Source: Mugil cephalus
Lineage: Eukaryota; Chordata; Actinopteri; Mugiliformes; Mugilidae
NCBI RefSeq assembly: GCF_022458985.1
Contig: NC_061781.1
Coordinates: forward strand, 24,098,001-24,162,000
DNA length: 64,000 nucleotides
Reading direction: 5' to 3'
Below the pieces are notes generated by a model. It was not told the origin of the DNA. It was given only the letters and a program-made list of their open reading frames with translations, and made no database searches. Positions 18,303 to 28,572 of this stretch are shown here, one piece after another. The first letter of the stretch is position 1. Each line of letters opens with the position of its first letter. The position numbers and the translations under genes were made by a program.

Positions 18303-19860
18303 TGTTAGATCCCGGAACAGGTATAACAGCTTCTCCGTTTACTATAGGGTTATGGCTTCACGTCTGCGGAGTATTACTCCAACCGAATTCAATGATAGCA
18401 CTACTCAAGCTGTAGGCGGGGTAACTCGCCTGGCTTCTAACCACCCTTAGTCCTGACGTCTGCCCCGCTTCCTCACTTCCCCCGGAACCACCAGTCAGGG
18501 AGGCGTCCCGCAGCTGGGTCCGAAGTTGAGTCCCGTCAGTTGTGGTGGCTTACCCCTAATGGATCTGTGCACTTGGTACGTGCCAGGTTATAATTTAAAG
18601 GCTAGGCTGGAAGCCCTAGGGACATAGAAATAGTTTTAAGTGGAAACGACTAGTGTGACCAATAAGAGCAAGGTGTCGGAGCTACCATTATGATTGCCTA
18701 TAGTTTTACTGTCTTGAGTACCAGCAAAAAGGGAGAAATAATCGTCAGCAAAGATTTTTGACCTTTAGAGCCAGATTTTATTTGAAGGTTCAGCAATAGC
18801 AGTTTGCAACAGCTCAATTAATTCGATCAAGAATCAGACATTGGTTAACATAAGATATGAATACAATTTAAACCTAAATCATGTAATACCTAATCAGAAA
18901 TAAACTCTCTAAAGATTCTGTTCTAAAAATCACTTAATCAAACAAAGAATTACTCATGATCCAAGCAGGGGTAGTAGGGGTAATATAAAAATGTCCAAAA
19001 CTGTCCCATAATTCCTTTTTAAAGTAGAACAGGCGTCGAGTGAGCCGCACGGCCGATGCGACCACACCCAACCCTAGTTCCTCTTACTGCCGCGGAGGGA
19101 GTTAGTAGAATAGGGAAGTCCTGATGAACGATGATTCTGTCCTTTGGAAATCCCTTAAATCTTTCTCAAATGTATTCCAATTCGGTCTCCTTGACTCCGT
19201 ACAAAGTCCAAGAAGTAGTAGAAATCCAAAGTGTGAAAGATAATCCAACTCTATCTGCTAGGCAGGGGGAATCCAGACCAAACTCTTAAAAGCCAAAATA
19301 GTACTGCGAGGGAGTTGGCTCAGTCCGCATGCAGCACAGTCTGTGTCCGAGGTGAAGTTCCCGTAGTATATTTCTGAGTTACATCTTTTATACTCTCTAA
19401 ATCGAGACACATCCTATTTCCCACACATCACTATGACTAACCATTTCCCCCCCCTTACTACTTCTATCCAATAAGGGTGTTACCTCCCTGACTCATTAAT
19501 TAATATTAGGACATTAGTTCTTTTTCTGTACTTTTCCACTAACCATGCGTTTGGACATGTCCTGACTTGTTCTTAGGCCACAAGGTTTCAGTTCCCTTTT
19601 TATCCCCACTGCTGGCTCTCTACATCCTGTTTATCATATTCTGCTCATGATTTCACAACACTTAGTTACACTGATCCAATTAGTATTCATTTTACATCCT
19701 GTGTATATTAATTACTTTTACTGAAAATCAACATGTTTACTCAAAATCATTTTCAAATCATTGTATTATCTCTACTCATGCTGTTAATTCAAGTTCCGAT
19801 CATACATTTAGTACCATGTCCTTAAGCTGTTGGTTGGCTGAGATCTCAACTCACTTGACA
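18303..19860 (-). repeat. 5' LTR of the retrovirus
   Basis: 1558 bp, TG...CA, nearly identical to the 3' LTR. A TATA-like TATAAAAG lies at 19385-19392 and AATAAA at 18777-18782, both on the minus strand. As 5' LTR it should drive proviral transcription toward lower coordinates. Confidence 0.93.
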
Positions 19861-19864
19861 AGTG
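19861..19864. repeat. Target-site duplication AGTG, right copy
   Basis: AGTG directly after the 5' LTR, matching 2176-2179. Confidence 0.85.
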
Positions 19865-21257
19865 GTGTGAAAAAGTGTCGGCCCCATTCCTGATTTCTTA
19901 CACAAATAAACAAAAAATGCAGTTTTTAAATGAAGTCTTTGCCCCAAAACCTAATAACTGCTTGTGCCACCCTTACCAGCAAGAACTACAATCAAGTATT
20001 TGTGATAACTTGCAATGAGTCTTTTACAGCGCTGTGGAAGAATTTATTCCACTCATCTTTGCAGAATTGTTCTCCTTTAGTCACATTGTAGGATTTTCCA
20101 GCATGAGCTGTCTCCAAAGTTTTCAATTTGTTTTTCCCCCAGCATCCACAGGTGGACTTGCTGGTGTGTTTTGGGTCATTGTCCTGCTGCAGTTCTCTTG
20201 AACTTGAGGTCGCGAACAGATGGCCAGACATTGTCCTTCAGGATTTTTTTGGTAGACAGTGGAATTCATGGTTCCATTTATCACAGCAAGTCTTCCAGGT
20301 CCTGAAGCAGCAAAACACCCCTAGATCATCACACTTCCACCACTAGATTTTACTGTTGCTATGATGATCTTTTTATGAAATATGACATTTCTTTCATATC
20401 AGATGTAATGGGACACACACCTTCCAAAAAGTTCAACTTTTGTCTCGTCAAGTCCACAGAGTATTTTCCCAAAAGTCTTGGGGGTCATCAAGACGTTTTC
20501 CTGCCAAACTGAGATAAGACTTCATGGTCTTTTTGCTCAGTAGTGGTTTTTGTCCACTCCTCTGTCCACTGTCATGCAGGCCATTTTTGCCCAGTCTCTT
20601 CCTTATGGTGGAGTCATGAAGACTGACCTTAACTGAGGCAAGTGAGGCCTGCAAGTCTTGTTGAGGGGTCTTTTGTGACCTCTTGGATGAGTCGTCACTG
20701 AGCTCTTGGGGTAATTTTGGTCAGCTGGACACTCCTGGGAAGGTTCACCACTGTTTCATGCTTTCACAATTTATGGATAATGGCTCTCACCGTGGTTCAC
20801 TGGAGTCCCAGAGTTTTAGAAATAGCGTGATAACCTTTCCCAGACTAATAGATATCAATTACTTTGTTTCTCATTTGTTCCTGATTTTTTTTTTTTTTTT
20901 TTTTCCCGATCTGGGCATCATGTCGAGCTTTTGAGGATCTGTTACTCTACTTCACATTGTTAGACAGGTCCTATTTATTTCTTGATTGAGAACAGGTGTG
21001 GCAGTATTCAGGCTTGGATGTGGCTAGAAAAATTTAACTCAGTTGTAATAAACCATAGTTAAGTTTTGTTTTAACAGGGAGGGCAAACACTTTCTCACAT
21101 GGCCATGTAGTTTTGGATTTTTCATTTAAAAAATGCATTTTGTGCTTACTTACTTACTTGTTGTATTTTTTTTAATGGTGTTCTGAAACATTTAGGTGTG
21201 ACAAAAATGCAGAAAAAAAAAAAATTGGAGGGAGGGGGGCACTTTTTTATTCCACTG
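19865..21257 (-). mobile_element. Tc1-like transposon, degenerate, split by the retrovirus
   Basis: The body of the transposon whose first bases are at 2175-2179. On the minus strand broken transposase pieces read SLASVKVSLHDSTIRKRLGK, PQDFWENTLWT and LQQDNDPKHTSK, all hallmarks of the Tc1 family (HTH, the DDE region and the QDNDPKH motif). The far end has CACTTTTTTATTCCACTG before TTA, an imperfect inverted copy of CAGTGGTGTGAAAAAGTG. Length without the retrovirus is about 1.4 kb, normal for Tc1. Several stops and frameshifts make it inactive. Confidence 0.88.
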
Positions 21258-21726
21258 TTACGCAATGCACAATATCGATAACCGTATGTGTTCTGTTAGT
21301 TGACATTGTTGCTGTGGTTGTAGAGTATGTTTTTTGTCCTTGATGTCAGTAAATGCAGCAAGAGACTGACGTGATGCAACAGTAGTTTGTGTTCAGTTGT
21401 CAATTACCTTGTAGAAAATCCTCCATAGCTTCAACATTGGATACTGTGAGCTAGACAGGTTACGTAATGGACCACAAGAGTCAATGAGTTAGAACAATGA
21501 TGTAATGGGCCTCCTGAGTTGAGATCCTTGGAGGGTCCAGCAATCTGATAAAAGCTTTCCACAGCCTCAAACAATTCAAAATTTGCAAAGTGAATTTCAA
21601 GATCAGGTATCTGTGAATGAATGAATACTTAGAGCAGGTTGGTTTTATAGTAATTTGAATGATTATTTATGTTAATTTGTTACACATTCTGTTTTATCAT
21701 TGAACATTAAGATTTTACAAATACTG
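21258..21726. other. OR2 upstream region
   Basis: Noncoding DNA between the Tc1 end and OR2. It holds the promoter-like pair listed next and otherwise nothing I can name. The frame opening at TTG 21700 is an artefact of alternative starts; the true ATG is 21727. Confidence 0.6.
21503..21553 (+). promoter_or_regulatory. OR2 candidate promoter (TAATGGG ... GATAAAA)
   Basis: TAATGGG at 21503 and CAATCTGATAAAA ending at 21553, about 175 bases before the ATG. The second part matches the CAGTCTGATAAAA before OR6-OR9. TAAT cores are homeodomain sites, known in OR promoters of vertebrates; GATAAAA could serve as a TATA-like box. Confidence 0.4.
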
Positions 21727-22656
21727 ATGGATGATGATGAGTTAAATGTTACTTATATAATTCTTGATGGGTACGTAGAAATTGACAAATACAGATATTT
21801 ATACTTTTTAATTATGTTTACACTATATATTCTAATAATCTGCAGCAATTCTACTATTGTGTACCTTATCTGGATACATAAAAACCTCCATGAGCCTATG
21901 TACATTTTCATCGCAGCTTTGCTACTAAACTGTGTTCTTTACAGCACTGCTATTTATCCAAAGCTCCTGATTGACTTTTTATCTGAAAAACAGGTCATCT
22001 CATATTCAGCTTGCATCTTTCAGTTTTTTCTGTTTTACTTTTTTGGGAGTGCAGAATTCCTTCTCTTGTCAGTTATGTCCTACGATAGATATGTGTCTAT
22101 ATGTAAACCTCTGCAATATCCAAATATTATGACAAGAACCAATGTGAGTATGTTTCTGGTTATAGCTTGGCTTATACCTGCTGGACACATGGCTGTTCCT
22201 GCAATACTGAGCGCACAAGCAAAACTATGTGACTTCACTTTCAAAGGAGTATTTTGTAACAACGCAATTTATGATCTTCATTGTGTAAAATCAAGATCTA
22301 TTACTATGTTCGGTGCAGTTATTTTGTTAGATCTTGTAGCATTTCCTCTGCTCTTCATAGTTTTTACATACACCAGGATACTTATAATAACCTACCGATG
22401 TTCTAGAGAAGTCAGGAAGAAAGCTGCAGAGACCTGTTTACCACACCTGTTGGTCATGATCGTTTTCTCCATTTTGAGTGGATACGAGGGAATCATAGTA
22501 CGGGTGGTACCTAATTTTCCAAAAACTGAACGTTTCCTGATGACGTTACAAATAATTCTGTATCACCCTCTGTTTAATCCATTTATGTATGGACTCAAGA
22601 TGAAGGAAATATTTAAACACTTAAAACGATTGTTCTGTCCAGCGAAATTTATCTGA
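21727..22656 (+). CDS. OR2: olfactory receptor, intact
   Basis: 309 aa. The first in-frame ATG (MDDDELNVTYIILDGYVEI) is taken as start by comparison with the other copies; N-x-T near residue 7 is the usual extracellular glycosylation site. Seven hydrophobic helices follow, with KNLHEPMYIF after TM1, MSYDRYVSICKPLQYP at the end of TM3, extra loop cysteines, RKKAAETCLPHLL at TM6 and PLFNPFMYGLKM in TM7. No introns or breaks. An odorant GPCR of the fish type, nearly the same as OR1; together they form a subfamily of their own (AETC, CPAK C-terminus). Its 3' flank repeats that of OR1. Confidence 0.95.
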   Translation: MDDDELNVTYIILDGYVEIDKYRYLYFLIMFTLYILIICSNSTIVYLIWIHKNLHEPMYIFIAALLLNCVLYSTAIYPKLLIDFLSEKQVISYSACIFQFFLFYFFGSAEFLLLSVMSYDRYVSICKPLQYPNIMTRTNVSMFLVIAWLIPAGHMAVPAILSAQAKLCDFTFKGVFCNNAIYDLHCVKSRSITMFGAVILLDLVAFPLLFIVFTYTRILIITYRCSREVRKKAAETCLPHLLVMIVFSILSGYEGIIVRVVPNFPKTERFLMTLQIILYHPLFNPFMYGLKMKEIFKHLKRLFCPAKFI

Positions 22657-23462
22657 TTTCCTGTTGGTGATGTATTTGGAAGGTACATTTTTCCTATTCG
22701 TTTATTGTTAACTTGATCTCTGAAACAATAAATTGTGAAATGTTCATCTGTCCTTGTTGTTCACAGTACAAATATCCACACAATATCCACAATTACCAGA
22801 CTTTGAGACAACTCCAGACCATTTACTTTATTGATGAATATATAATGAACTAACATATATCAACTTTCCAGGATATAAAGTTGAGTCAATTATCCAGTCA
22901 TTTCTGTGTCCCTTAAAACAAGGGAAACTGTATTTAAAAGATTGTAAATAAATAAATACATTTTTTTAATTTATTATACTGAGTAATTGCCATTTGTATA
23001 TGGTTTGATTAGCAGTCAAAATTACATAATGTGTCTCAGTCCAAACATACAGTATTTGAGCCTAACTGTGGTTTATAATGAAAGTGCAAATATAGTAACA
23101 CTTTCATTTGTTCATTTAGGTTTATTGTCATTACATTACATCCAGAGCCGGCTCGAGCCTTCTTGATGCCCTATGTGAAACAACAAACACACCAGTCATG
23201 AACTCACCCTTTAACTGCAATTACAAATGCTAATACAGAAATAAACCCTGTGTTCAAATTATATATGGAGAAATCTATGAGAGCTTTTTCTTGAATGTCG
23301 TCTCAACCAGTTCATAATAATGTACATGAATACTGTAAATCTTCCAGTGTTTTTCTTCAGTGAGTCATAGGTTCTTTCATCATAGTAGAACATGCTAACG
23401 TGAATTTAGAATAACAATAATATCTAAACAAGATATATACTCAGGGTAGCACCAAGTAGCCA
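22657..23462. other. OR2 downstream region, no gene
   Basis: A+T-rich; blocks match the OR1 downstream region. Poly(A)-type signals near 22946-22955 (AATAAATAAAT). Confidence 0.6.
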
Positions 23463-23625
23463 CTGTGGAGGAATCGTGTCCCACTCATCTTTGCAAAATT
23501 GTTGTCATTCAGCCACATTGTAGGATTTTCCAGCATGAAAGTGCCTTTTTAAGTTCATTCCACAGCATCTCAATAGGATTCAGATCAGGACGTTGACTAG
23601 GCCTCTCCAAAGTTTTCATTTTAAG
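23463..23625 (-). mobile_element. Tc1-like transposon fragment
   Basis: Minus-strand remnant of the transposase 3' part: GAGTGGGACACGATTCC, AATCCTACAATGTGGCTGAATG, and a GATTCAG/CAATAGG stretch that encodes the DLNPIE(M/K)LW segment of Tc1 transposases. Both ends are missing. Confidence 0.7.
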
Positions 23626-23639
23626 TATATATATATGTA

Positions 23640-24535
23640 TATGCACGTGTAGTTAAGATTGAGAGGAGTATTGCACAAATATATGTAAGAGATATTGCAC
23701 ATTAAGTGGGATATTGCACATATGTCGTTGTGGGTCTACTGGGAGCAGACCTGGTTGTAGAGTCTGACAGCAGAGGGGAGGAAGGACCTGCAGTACCGCT
23801 CCTTTGTGCAACATGGGTGAAGAAGCCTGGCGCTGATGGAGCTTTCCAGGGCCCTGACAGTCTCATGCAGGGGGTGGGAGGTGTTCTCCTGTCCCCCACC
23901 ATCTTCACAGGCTCAAGACTGCAGATCAATACTGCAGCCCAGGACTGAGCCGGCTTTCTTCACTAGTTTGTTCAGTCTGTTTCCCTCTGCTGCCGTGATG
24001 CTGCTGCTCCAGCAGACCACACCATAAAAGATGGCAACTGCAACCACAGAGTTGTAGAAGGTCCTCAGGAGGGCGCCCTGCACTGCAAAGGACCTCAATC
24101 TCCACAGCAGGTGGAGTCTGTTTTGGCCCTTCCTGTGTAGTGCTTTCAGTCCAGTTCAGGTTCTTGTTTAGGTGAACACCCAGGAACCTGTAAGAGTCCA
24201 CTATCTCAATGTCCGTTCCCTGGATGTTCCACAACCAGCTCTTTGGTTTTTCCTGCATCAATACGGAGGTGGTTCCGCTGACACAAAGTTCTGGTTCAGT
24301 TCTTGGTACTCCCTTTTGTTTCCGTTGTTGTTGATGAGACCGACGATGGCTGAGTCATCCGAGAACTTCTGTAGGTGACAGTTGGTTGTGTGGTGGGTGA
24401 AGTCGACTGTGTAGATGGTAAAGAGTAGAGGGGCCAGGACCAACCCCTGTGGCGCCCCCGTGCTGCAGATCACTGTGTCCGACACACAGTCCTTTGTCCT
24501 CACAAACTACAGTCTGTTGGAAACCCACAAATACC
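23640..24535 (-). mobile_element. LINE fragment, Rex1/jockey-like reverse transcriptase
   Basis: Minus-strand pieces in more than one frame read STGAPQGLVLAPLLFTIYT, CHLQKFSDDSAIVG, SYRFLGVHLNKNLNW and FYNSVVAVAIFYGVVCW, the order of RT blocks 4 to 7 and the thumb of a fish jockey-group LINE. The 3' tail with repeated GCAATAT blocks reaches about 23640. 5'-truncated and broken by frameshifts. Confidence 0.75.
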
Positions 24536-24660
24536 ATATGTCTGCAATGATGCTCCTTCATGGCAGTAGCCATCCCCAGCATGATGCACAAACAAGTCAA
24601 AAAACAAACATATAGGAACAGCACAGGGTGTTGACCTGGCCTCCAGATTCACTAAGTCCA
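24536..24660. mobile_element. Fragment of the element seen at 30128 and 34029
   Basis: GATGCTCCTTCATGGCAGTAGCCATCCCCAGCA ... GTGTTGACCTGGCCTCCAGATTCACTA is a diverged copy of 30290-30430. No ends are kept. Confidence 0.55.
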
Positions 24661-24837
24661 TCATTATAATTAAACTTGACAGTGTCAAGCATATTGCAAA
24701 GCAAACATGGACTTATTTGGAAGGGAGATATCAGAGACATCTAGTATTTGATAACCTGTATGCAACAATGCTTCTTTTGTCCTGACATGTAGCAGTGCAC
24801 TGACTACTATAACTAATGGTAAGGAATGTTACAGGTT

Positions 24838-25040
24838 TTAAAAACAATCGTGTAATGGAAATAAATTGGGCCCAGAATACAACCTTGTGGTACACCACTG
24901 TTTAAAGTAGAACAGATTATAATCAAAGAACAGTTCCGAAGTAAAACTATCTATGTTGTGCATACAAATCACATAGACCCAACCCTCGGTGTGTATTGGA
25001 TATAGAAAATAGACATAGTCATTGTATGCATGATACAACT
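24838..25040 (-). mobile_element. Degenerate LINE reverse-transcriptase fragment
   Basis: The minus strand contains a GVPQGCILGPIYF-like stretch (about 24862-24900), the RT block [10 protein letters not shown] of L2/CR1-type LINEs, and a HAYNDYVYFLYP piece (about 24998-25033) in place of the catalytic HCYADDTQIYLS block. Badly decayed. DNA from 24661 to 24837 and from 25041 to 25420 shows nothing else I can name. Confidence 0.55.
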
Positions 25041-25419
25041 TAACTGCAAAATACCCATCACAGCGTCGCTTTTAAGAAGATAAAGTACACGTATAGACAG
25101 GACCATGTAGAGTCCTTACATACTTTGCAGTCTATTTGCAAAATTATATTATTAGAGCATTATTTTACTCATTTTACATTATTTGACATTTTATGACCGG
25201 ATTTTTGTCTGACTTTTACTACATTTACTGGAGCAACCCAGTTAAACTGAATGTGTAACCTCATAAGTTAAGTATAAGCCCAAGATCACTTGGGTTTTAA
25301 ACTTTTAATTTAACTGATTTCTTCTGCACCTTGTTTTAGCCTTTTACTTGTATATTAATTTTTTTTTAGGTTTAATATTACTTTCAGTTTCAGTAATATT
25401 ACTTTTCAGGAAAATCATC

Positions 25420-25870
25420 TTGTCCTGCCTGCAGCAGAGTTGAAAAGTCTGGATTAGTCCTCTCTCATGTTACAGGCCAAGATCCCAGGGTCTCATCGCA
25501 AATGTTTTCAGTGGTAAAGCTGAATCTCCCACTATGACAAATGGGACGTCTCTTGGGCAGCACCATGCAGAGGTGTACTAGATAACACCTGAAGTGTCCC
25601 ATTCTCCATTCCTTTTTTCTGTTCAGATCCAGCATACCGACACCCTCTGGTCCCTCCCTCTTGAATCAGTCTTAATAATATAATAGAAATAGAAAATGTC
25701 TTCTTGTAGTTAAAATATTGACTTTCAAGGAGTGGTGGTGCTTGAATAACAGATGCTGTTGTTGGCTTTTGCAGAATTCTGTCTATCATACACTTTTGGT
25801 TGCGTACACGATAAGCTCGGCTGAGACGAGAGATGAAAGCTAAGCTGACCATTGAATCCCCTGAAGCCAT
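25420..25870 (-). mobile_element. PIF/Harbinger transposase relic
   Basis: A minus-strand frame (112 aa, 25532-25870) begins ASGDSMVSLAFISRL and later has PPLLESQYFNYKKTFSISI and ENGTLQVLSSTPLHGAAQE. These resemble HARBI1-type nucleases (TGDSxRSLAFxxRxG, NSGSxYYNYKxxFSIVLLA, and the region just before VGDxAFPL). It continues out of frame to about 25420 with CNMREDSTLF. A deletion joins the first two blocks, and stops follow. An inactive relic. Confidence 0.6.
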
Positions 25871-26139
25871 ATACCTCCAACAAGACAGAGGAAAGAAAGA
25901 TGAGTTAAATGTGAAATTAATTTATTAATCTGTGACTGTAATTTTTTTCAGTTGAATTTTGCAAGGGGAAATGGACGGTCTTCAGAGACATTTTTGTGAA
26001 ACACAAGAAGAAGTCACAACTGTTAAGTAGATTGGCTGGTGGAGGAAGCCAGAAGGGCTATAAATATGCTGCCATTATGGAGTTCAAGAAGCCTTCCACC
26101 AAAAAACACAGTAGCCCGGTCCGGCTCTGGAAAACCAAT

Positions 26140-26410
26140 TTCCATGTTCAGTTCAACTCAATTCAGTTGTATTTATATAGCGCCAATGACAATACAAATT
26201 GTCTCTAGACGCTTTAGTCCAGCCCTAACTATAAGCTTTGTTAAAAAGGAAAGTCTTTAGCCTGACCTTAAACGTAGAGATGGTGTCTGCCTCCTGGACC
26301 CAAACTGGGTGCTGGTTCCACAGGAGGCCTGATAGCTGAAGAGTCAACCTCCCATTTTACTTTTAGAAACTCTAGGAATCACATGTAGTCCTGCACTTTG
26401 AGATCGTAGT
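26140..26410 (-). mobile_element. L2-type LINE 3' end, split by a solo LTR
   Basis: The minus strand has the L2 3' tail (GGCGCTATATAAATACAACTGAATTG) and the AGGxTAAAGACT...CTTATAGTTAGGGCTGGAC block, matching 39720-40660 on the other strand. The element resumes at 26984 after the LTR. Confidence 0.78.
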
Positions 26411-26978
26411 TGTAACGGGCCGAATGCTGTTTGTAGTTGTTGTGGTGTGTGTTTGTGTCGCTCTCTCCACTCTCCTTCCTCCAGGTGATCGCCCTGCCTC
26501 CGACCTGCAGCTGTTTCTACTCAGGTAATCAAGTGATCCTGGTTAAAGAGTGGGGGAAGTGTGGCCCAGAGAAAGAGCGAGATGGTGGATCACAGTGGTG
26601 GAAGTGTGAGGCTGGCGTCGCTCGACAGTTTGTTGCTGCTTGTCTTGATGGTGGCGTACTGAATACTCTTTTCAGTGGAAAAGAGGGTGATTGATCTGTT
26701 TTTCCCCCAGGTGTGGTGGCGCCTTTGGTTAAATTATTCCATTGGAGATCCATGTGGTTTATTCCCTCCCCAGAGTGAGGCCACTTTGAGTTTTATTGGT
26801 GGTTGTTGGTCCTGGCCTGGTTTACGGCCAGCGTTTTCAGTTAAGGTTTTCCAAATATTCCAAAATAAAGAACAATTTTACACATAATATTCAGTCTCTG
26901 TGTCGTTTTCCTATCCCAGGAACTATTTTCTTTTGTTTTCCTACCTTCATCCCCTGGTTAACACCTCGGGAGGTAACA
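26411..26978. repeat. Solo LTR-like element
   Basis: 568 bp from TGTAACGGGCC to GGAGGTAACA, TG...CA ends, with GTAGT on both sides (26406-26410 and 26979-26983), inserted in the L2 copy. An AATAAA lies near 26864. No internal region is present, so it is a recombined single LTR; Ty3-like families are likely but not proved. Age: older than the OR3/OR4 duplication, since part of it is copied there. Confidence 0.75.
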
Positions 26979-26983
26979 GTAGT

Positions 26984-27255
26984 TACCTGTTGGGACAATA
27001 TGGTACTATGAGGTCTATCAGATATGATGGAGCTGGGCCTTTCAGGGCCTTTAAGGCAAGGAGGAGGATTTTTAATTCAATTCTAGATTTTAAAGGGAGC
27101 TAAAACTGGGGTGATGTGATCTCTCTTGCTAATTCCTGTCAGTGCTCTTGCTGCAGCATTTTGAATCAATGGGAGGCTTTTTAAAGAGCTATTTGGAGCC
27201 AGACAGTAATGAATTACAATAATCAAGCCTGGAAGACACAATTTTGACAATGTAT
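26984..27255 (-). mobile_element. L2-type LINE, continuation
   Basis: Continues the L2 copy broken at 26410. Minus-strand sequence matches the RT C-terminal part at 39440-39700 (SYMKDLIVLYCP-like and SLKSLQLIQNA-like codons). Confidence 0.78.
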
Positions 27256-27484
27256 TGTTCCATTAATTAATTAGCATCTAACAAACACAGATTCACTTTT
27301 AAAATGCTTTACTGGAAATATGGTATACATTTATATTTAGATTTAAATATGAGTGTTTCTGGTGGAGATTTAAAAAGAAAAAAAAACACCACAGTGGAGA
27401 AGGTCTAACATGACAAATATCAAAAGACATATTTCTGGATCTCAAGGGTTTAATGAGCACGTTTATATGCTAGTCGTTAACGGA

Positions 27485-27520
27485 TAATGAGCTCTACGGA
27501 GGATTAAGAACTCGCATAAA
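27485..27520 (+). promoter_or_regulatory. OR3 candidate promoter (TAATGAG ... CATAAA)
   Basis: GGATAATGAG followed by CGCATAAAAAAAC, about 110 bases before the ATG; same arrangement as OR4. Confidence 0.4.
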
Positions 27521-27628
27521 AAAACTTTGCACCGTCTCTGACAGTTCGCTTTGTGAGAGCTGGAGGCGACTGGGGTAAACACATTTCTAGCGGATGACAA
27601 AGACGAGCTAACAACAACTATATTCTAT

Positions 27629-28572
27629 ATGGGTCAAATGAATGATGAGCTTAATTCAACTTATTTAACTTTTGGTGGGCATGTGGATTTGCACAAATAT
27701 AAATTCCTGTATTTCGTGATCATGTTGACCATTTATATTCTATACTCTGTGGCAATTTGGGGATTTTTTGCATCATCTGCATTCAAAAAAGCCTTCATGA
27801 GCCTATGTACATTTTCATTGCAGCACTGTTGCTGAACTCTGCTGCTTTCAGCACTAACATCTACCCAAGACTTCTGATTGACTTTTTATCTAACCAGCAG
27901 GTCATATCGCTGTCACTTTGTACCCTTCAGAGTTTTATTTATTACTCTTTAAGCGGTTCTGAATTCTTACTTTTGTCAGTGATGGCCTACGACAGGTACG
28001 TGTCTATATGCAAACCATTGCAATATGCAACTATCATGAGAAAAAGGACTGTCAACATTTTGCTGGTTTTCTCTTGGCTTGCGCCTGCTTGTCAGCTTGT
28101 ACCATCGGTCATAATGAGCAGTAGTGTAAAACTCTGCAGCTTTACTTTGAATGCAGTTATTTGTAACAATGCATTGAGCAAACTTTACTGCATGACTCCC
28201 ACAACAATATATTTAGCTTACGGTGTTTTTATCCTGCTGACCACTGTGCTCCTCCCAATGCTTTTCATTCTTTTCACTTACTCAAAGATATTTATAATCG
28301 CCATCCAAAGCTGCAGGGAAGTCAGGAACAAAGCTGCTCAGACCTGTTTACCTCACCTGCTGGTTTTATTTAGCTTTTCATGCTTGTGTTCATACGATGT
28401 GATTATAGCTCGGCTGCAAATAGATTTGACCAAAACTGCTCGTTTGATAATGACTTTGCAAATAGTGATGTATCATCCTCTCTTCAATCCAATCATATAC
28501 GGACTAAAAATGAAGGAAATCTCCAAACACCTTAAGAGGCTGTTTATTAGGGCAAAAATAACCGGTCTCTAA
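27629..28572 (+). pseudogene. OR3: olfactory receptor with one frameshift
   Basis: Begins MGQMNDELNSTYLTF and is almost identical to OR4. At about 27741 one A is missing (TTCTATACTC here, TTCTAATACTC in OR4), shifting the frame inside TM1; the original frame resumes and stays open from 27757 to the stop at 28570-28572 with all later OR motifs (LHEPMYIF, MAYDRYVSICKPLQYA, RNKAAQTCLPHLL, PLFNPIIYGLKM). The single lesion and otherwise preserved frame mean a very recent loss, a polymorphism or a sequencing error. Without correction the product stops shortly after TM1. Confidence 0.88.

Larger units (their letters stand above)
2180..19860 (-). mobile_element. Endogenous retrovirus, 17.7 kb, foamy-like, looks whole
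   Basis: A complete proviral layout on the minus strand: 5' LTR (18303-19860), primer site, gag, pol, two accessory frames, env, three more accessory frames, polypurine tract and 3' LTR (2180-3739), flanked by AGTG duplications. The LTRs differ at about two positions in 1.56 kb, so the insertion is very young and could be polymorphic. All main frames are open, so I see no obvious breaks. Foamy-like traits: tRNA-Lys1,2 primer site, Gag without CCHC knuckles and with an R/P/G-rich tail, Pol with its own ATG, an Env with an N-terminal hydrophobic leader, long LTRs and an acidic regulator-like frame next to the 3' LTR. Size and gene number exceed the usual 11-13 kb of exogenous foamy viruses. An alternative is another deep fish lineage such as the lokiretroviruses; an RT phylogeny would decide. 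Confidence 0.92.

Noticed and set aside
26437-26694. Plus-strand frame of 85 codons in the solo LTR (and the copy at 30396-30593)
   Set aside because: Lies wholly in the LTR, is not full-length in the second copy, and has no recognisable domain.
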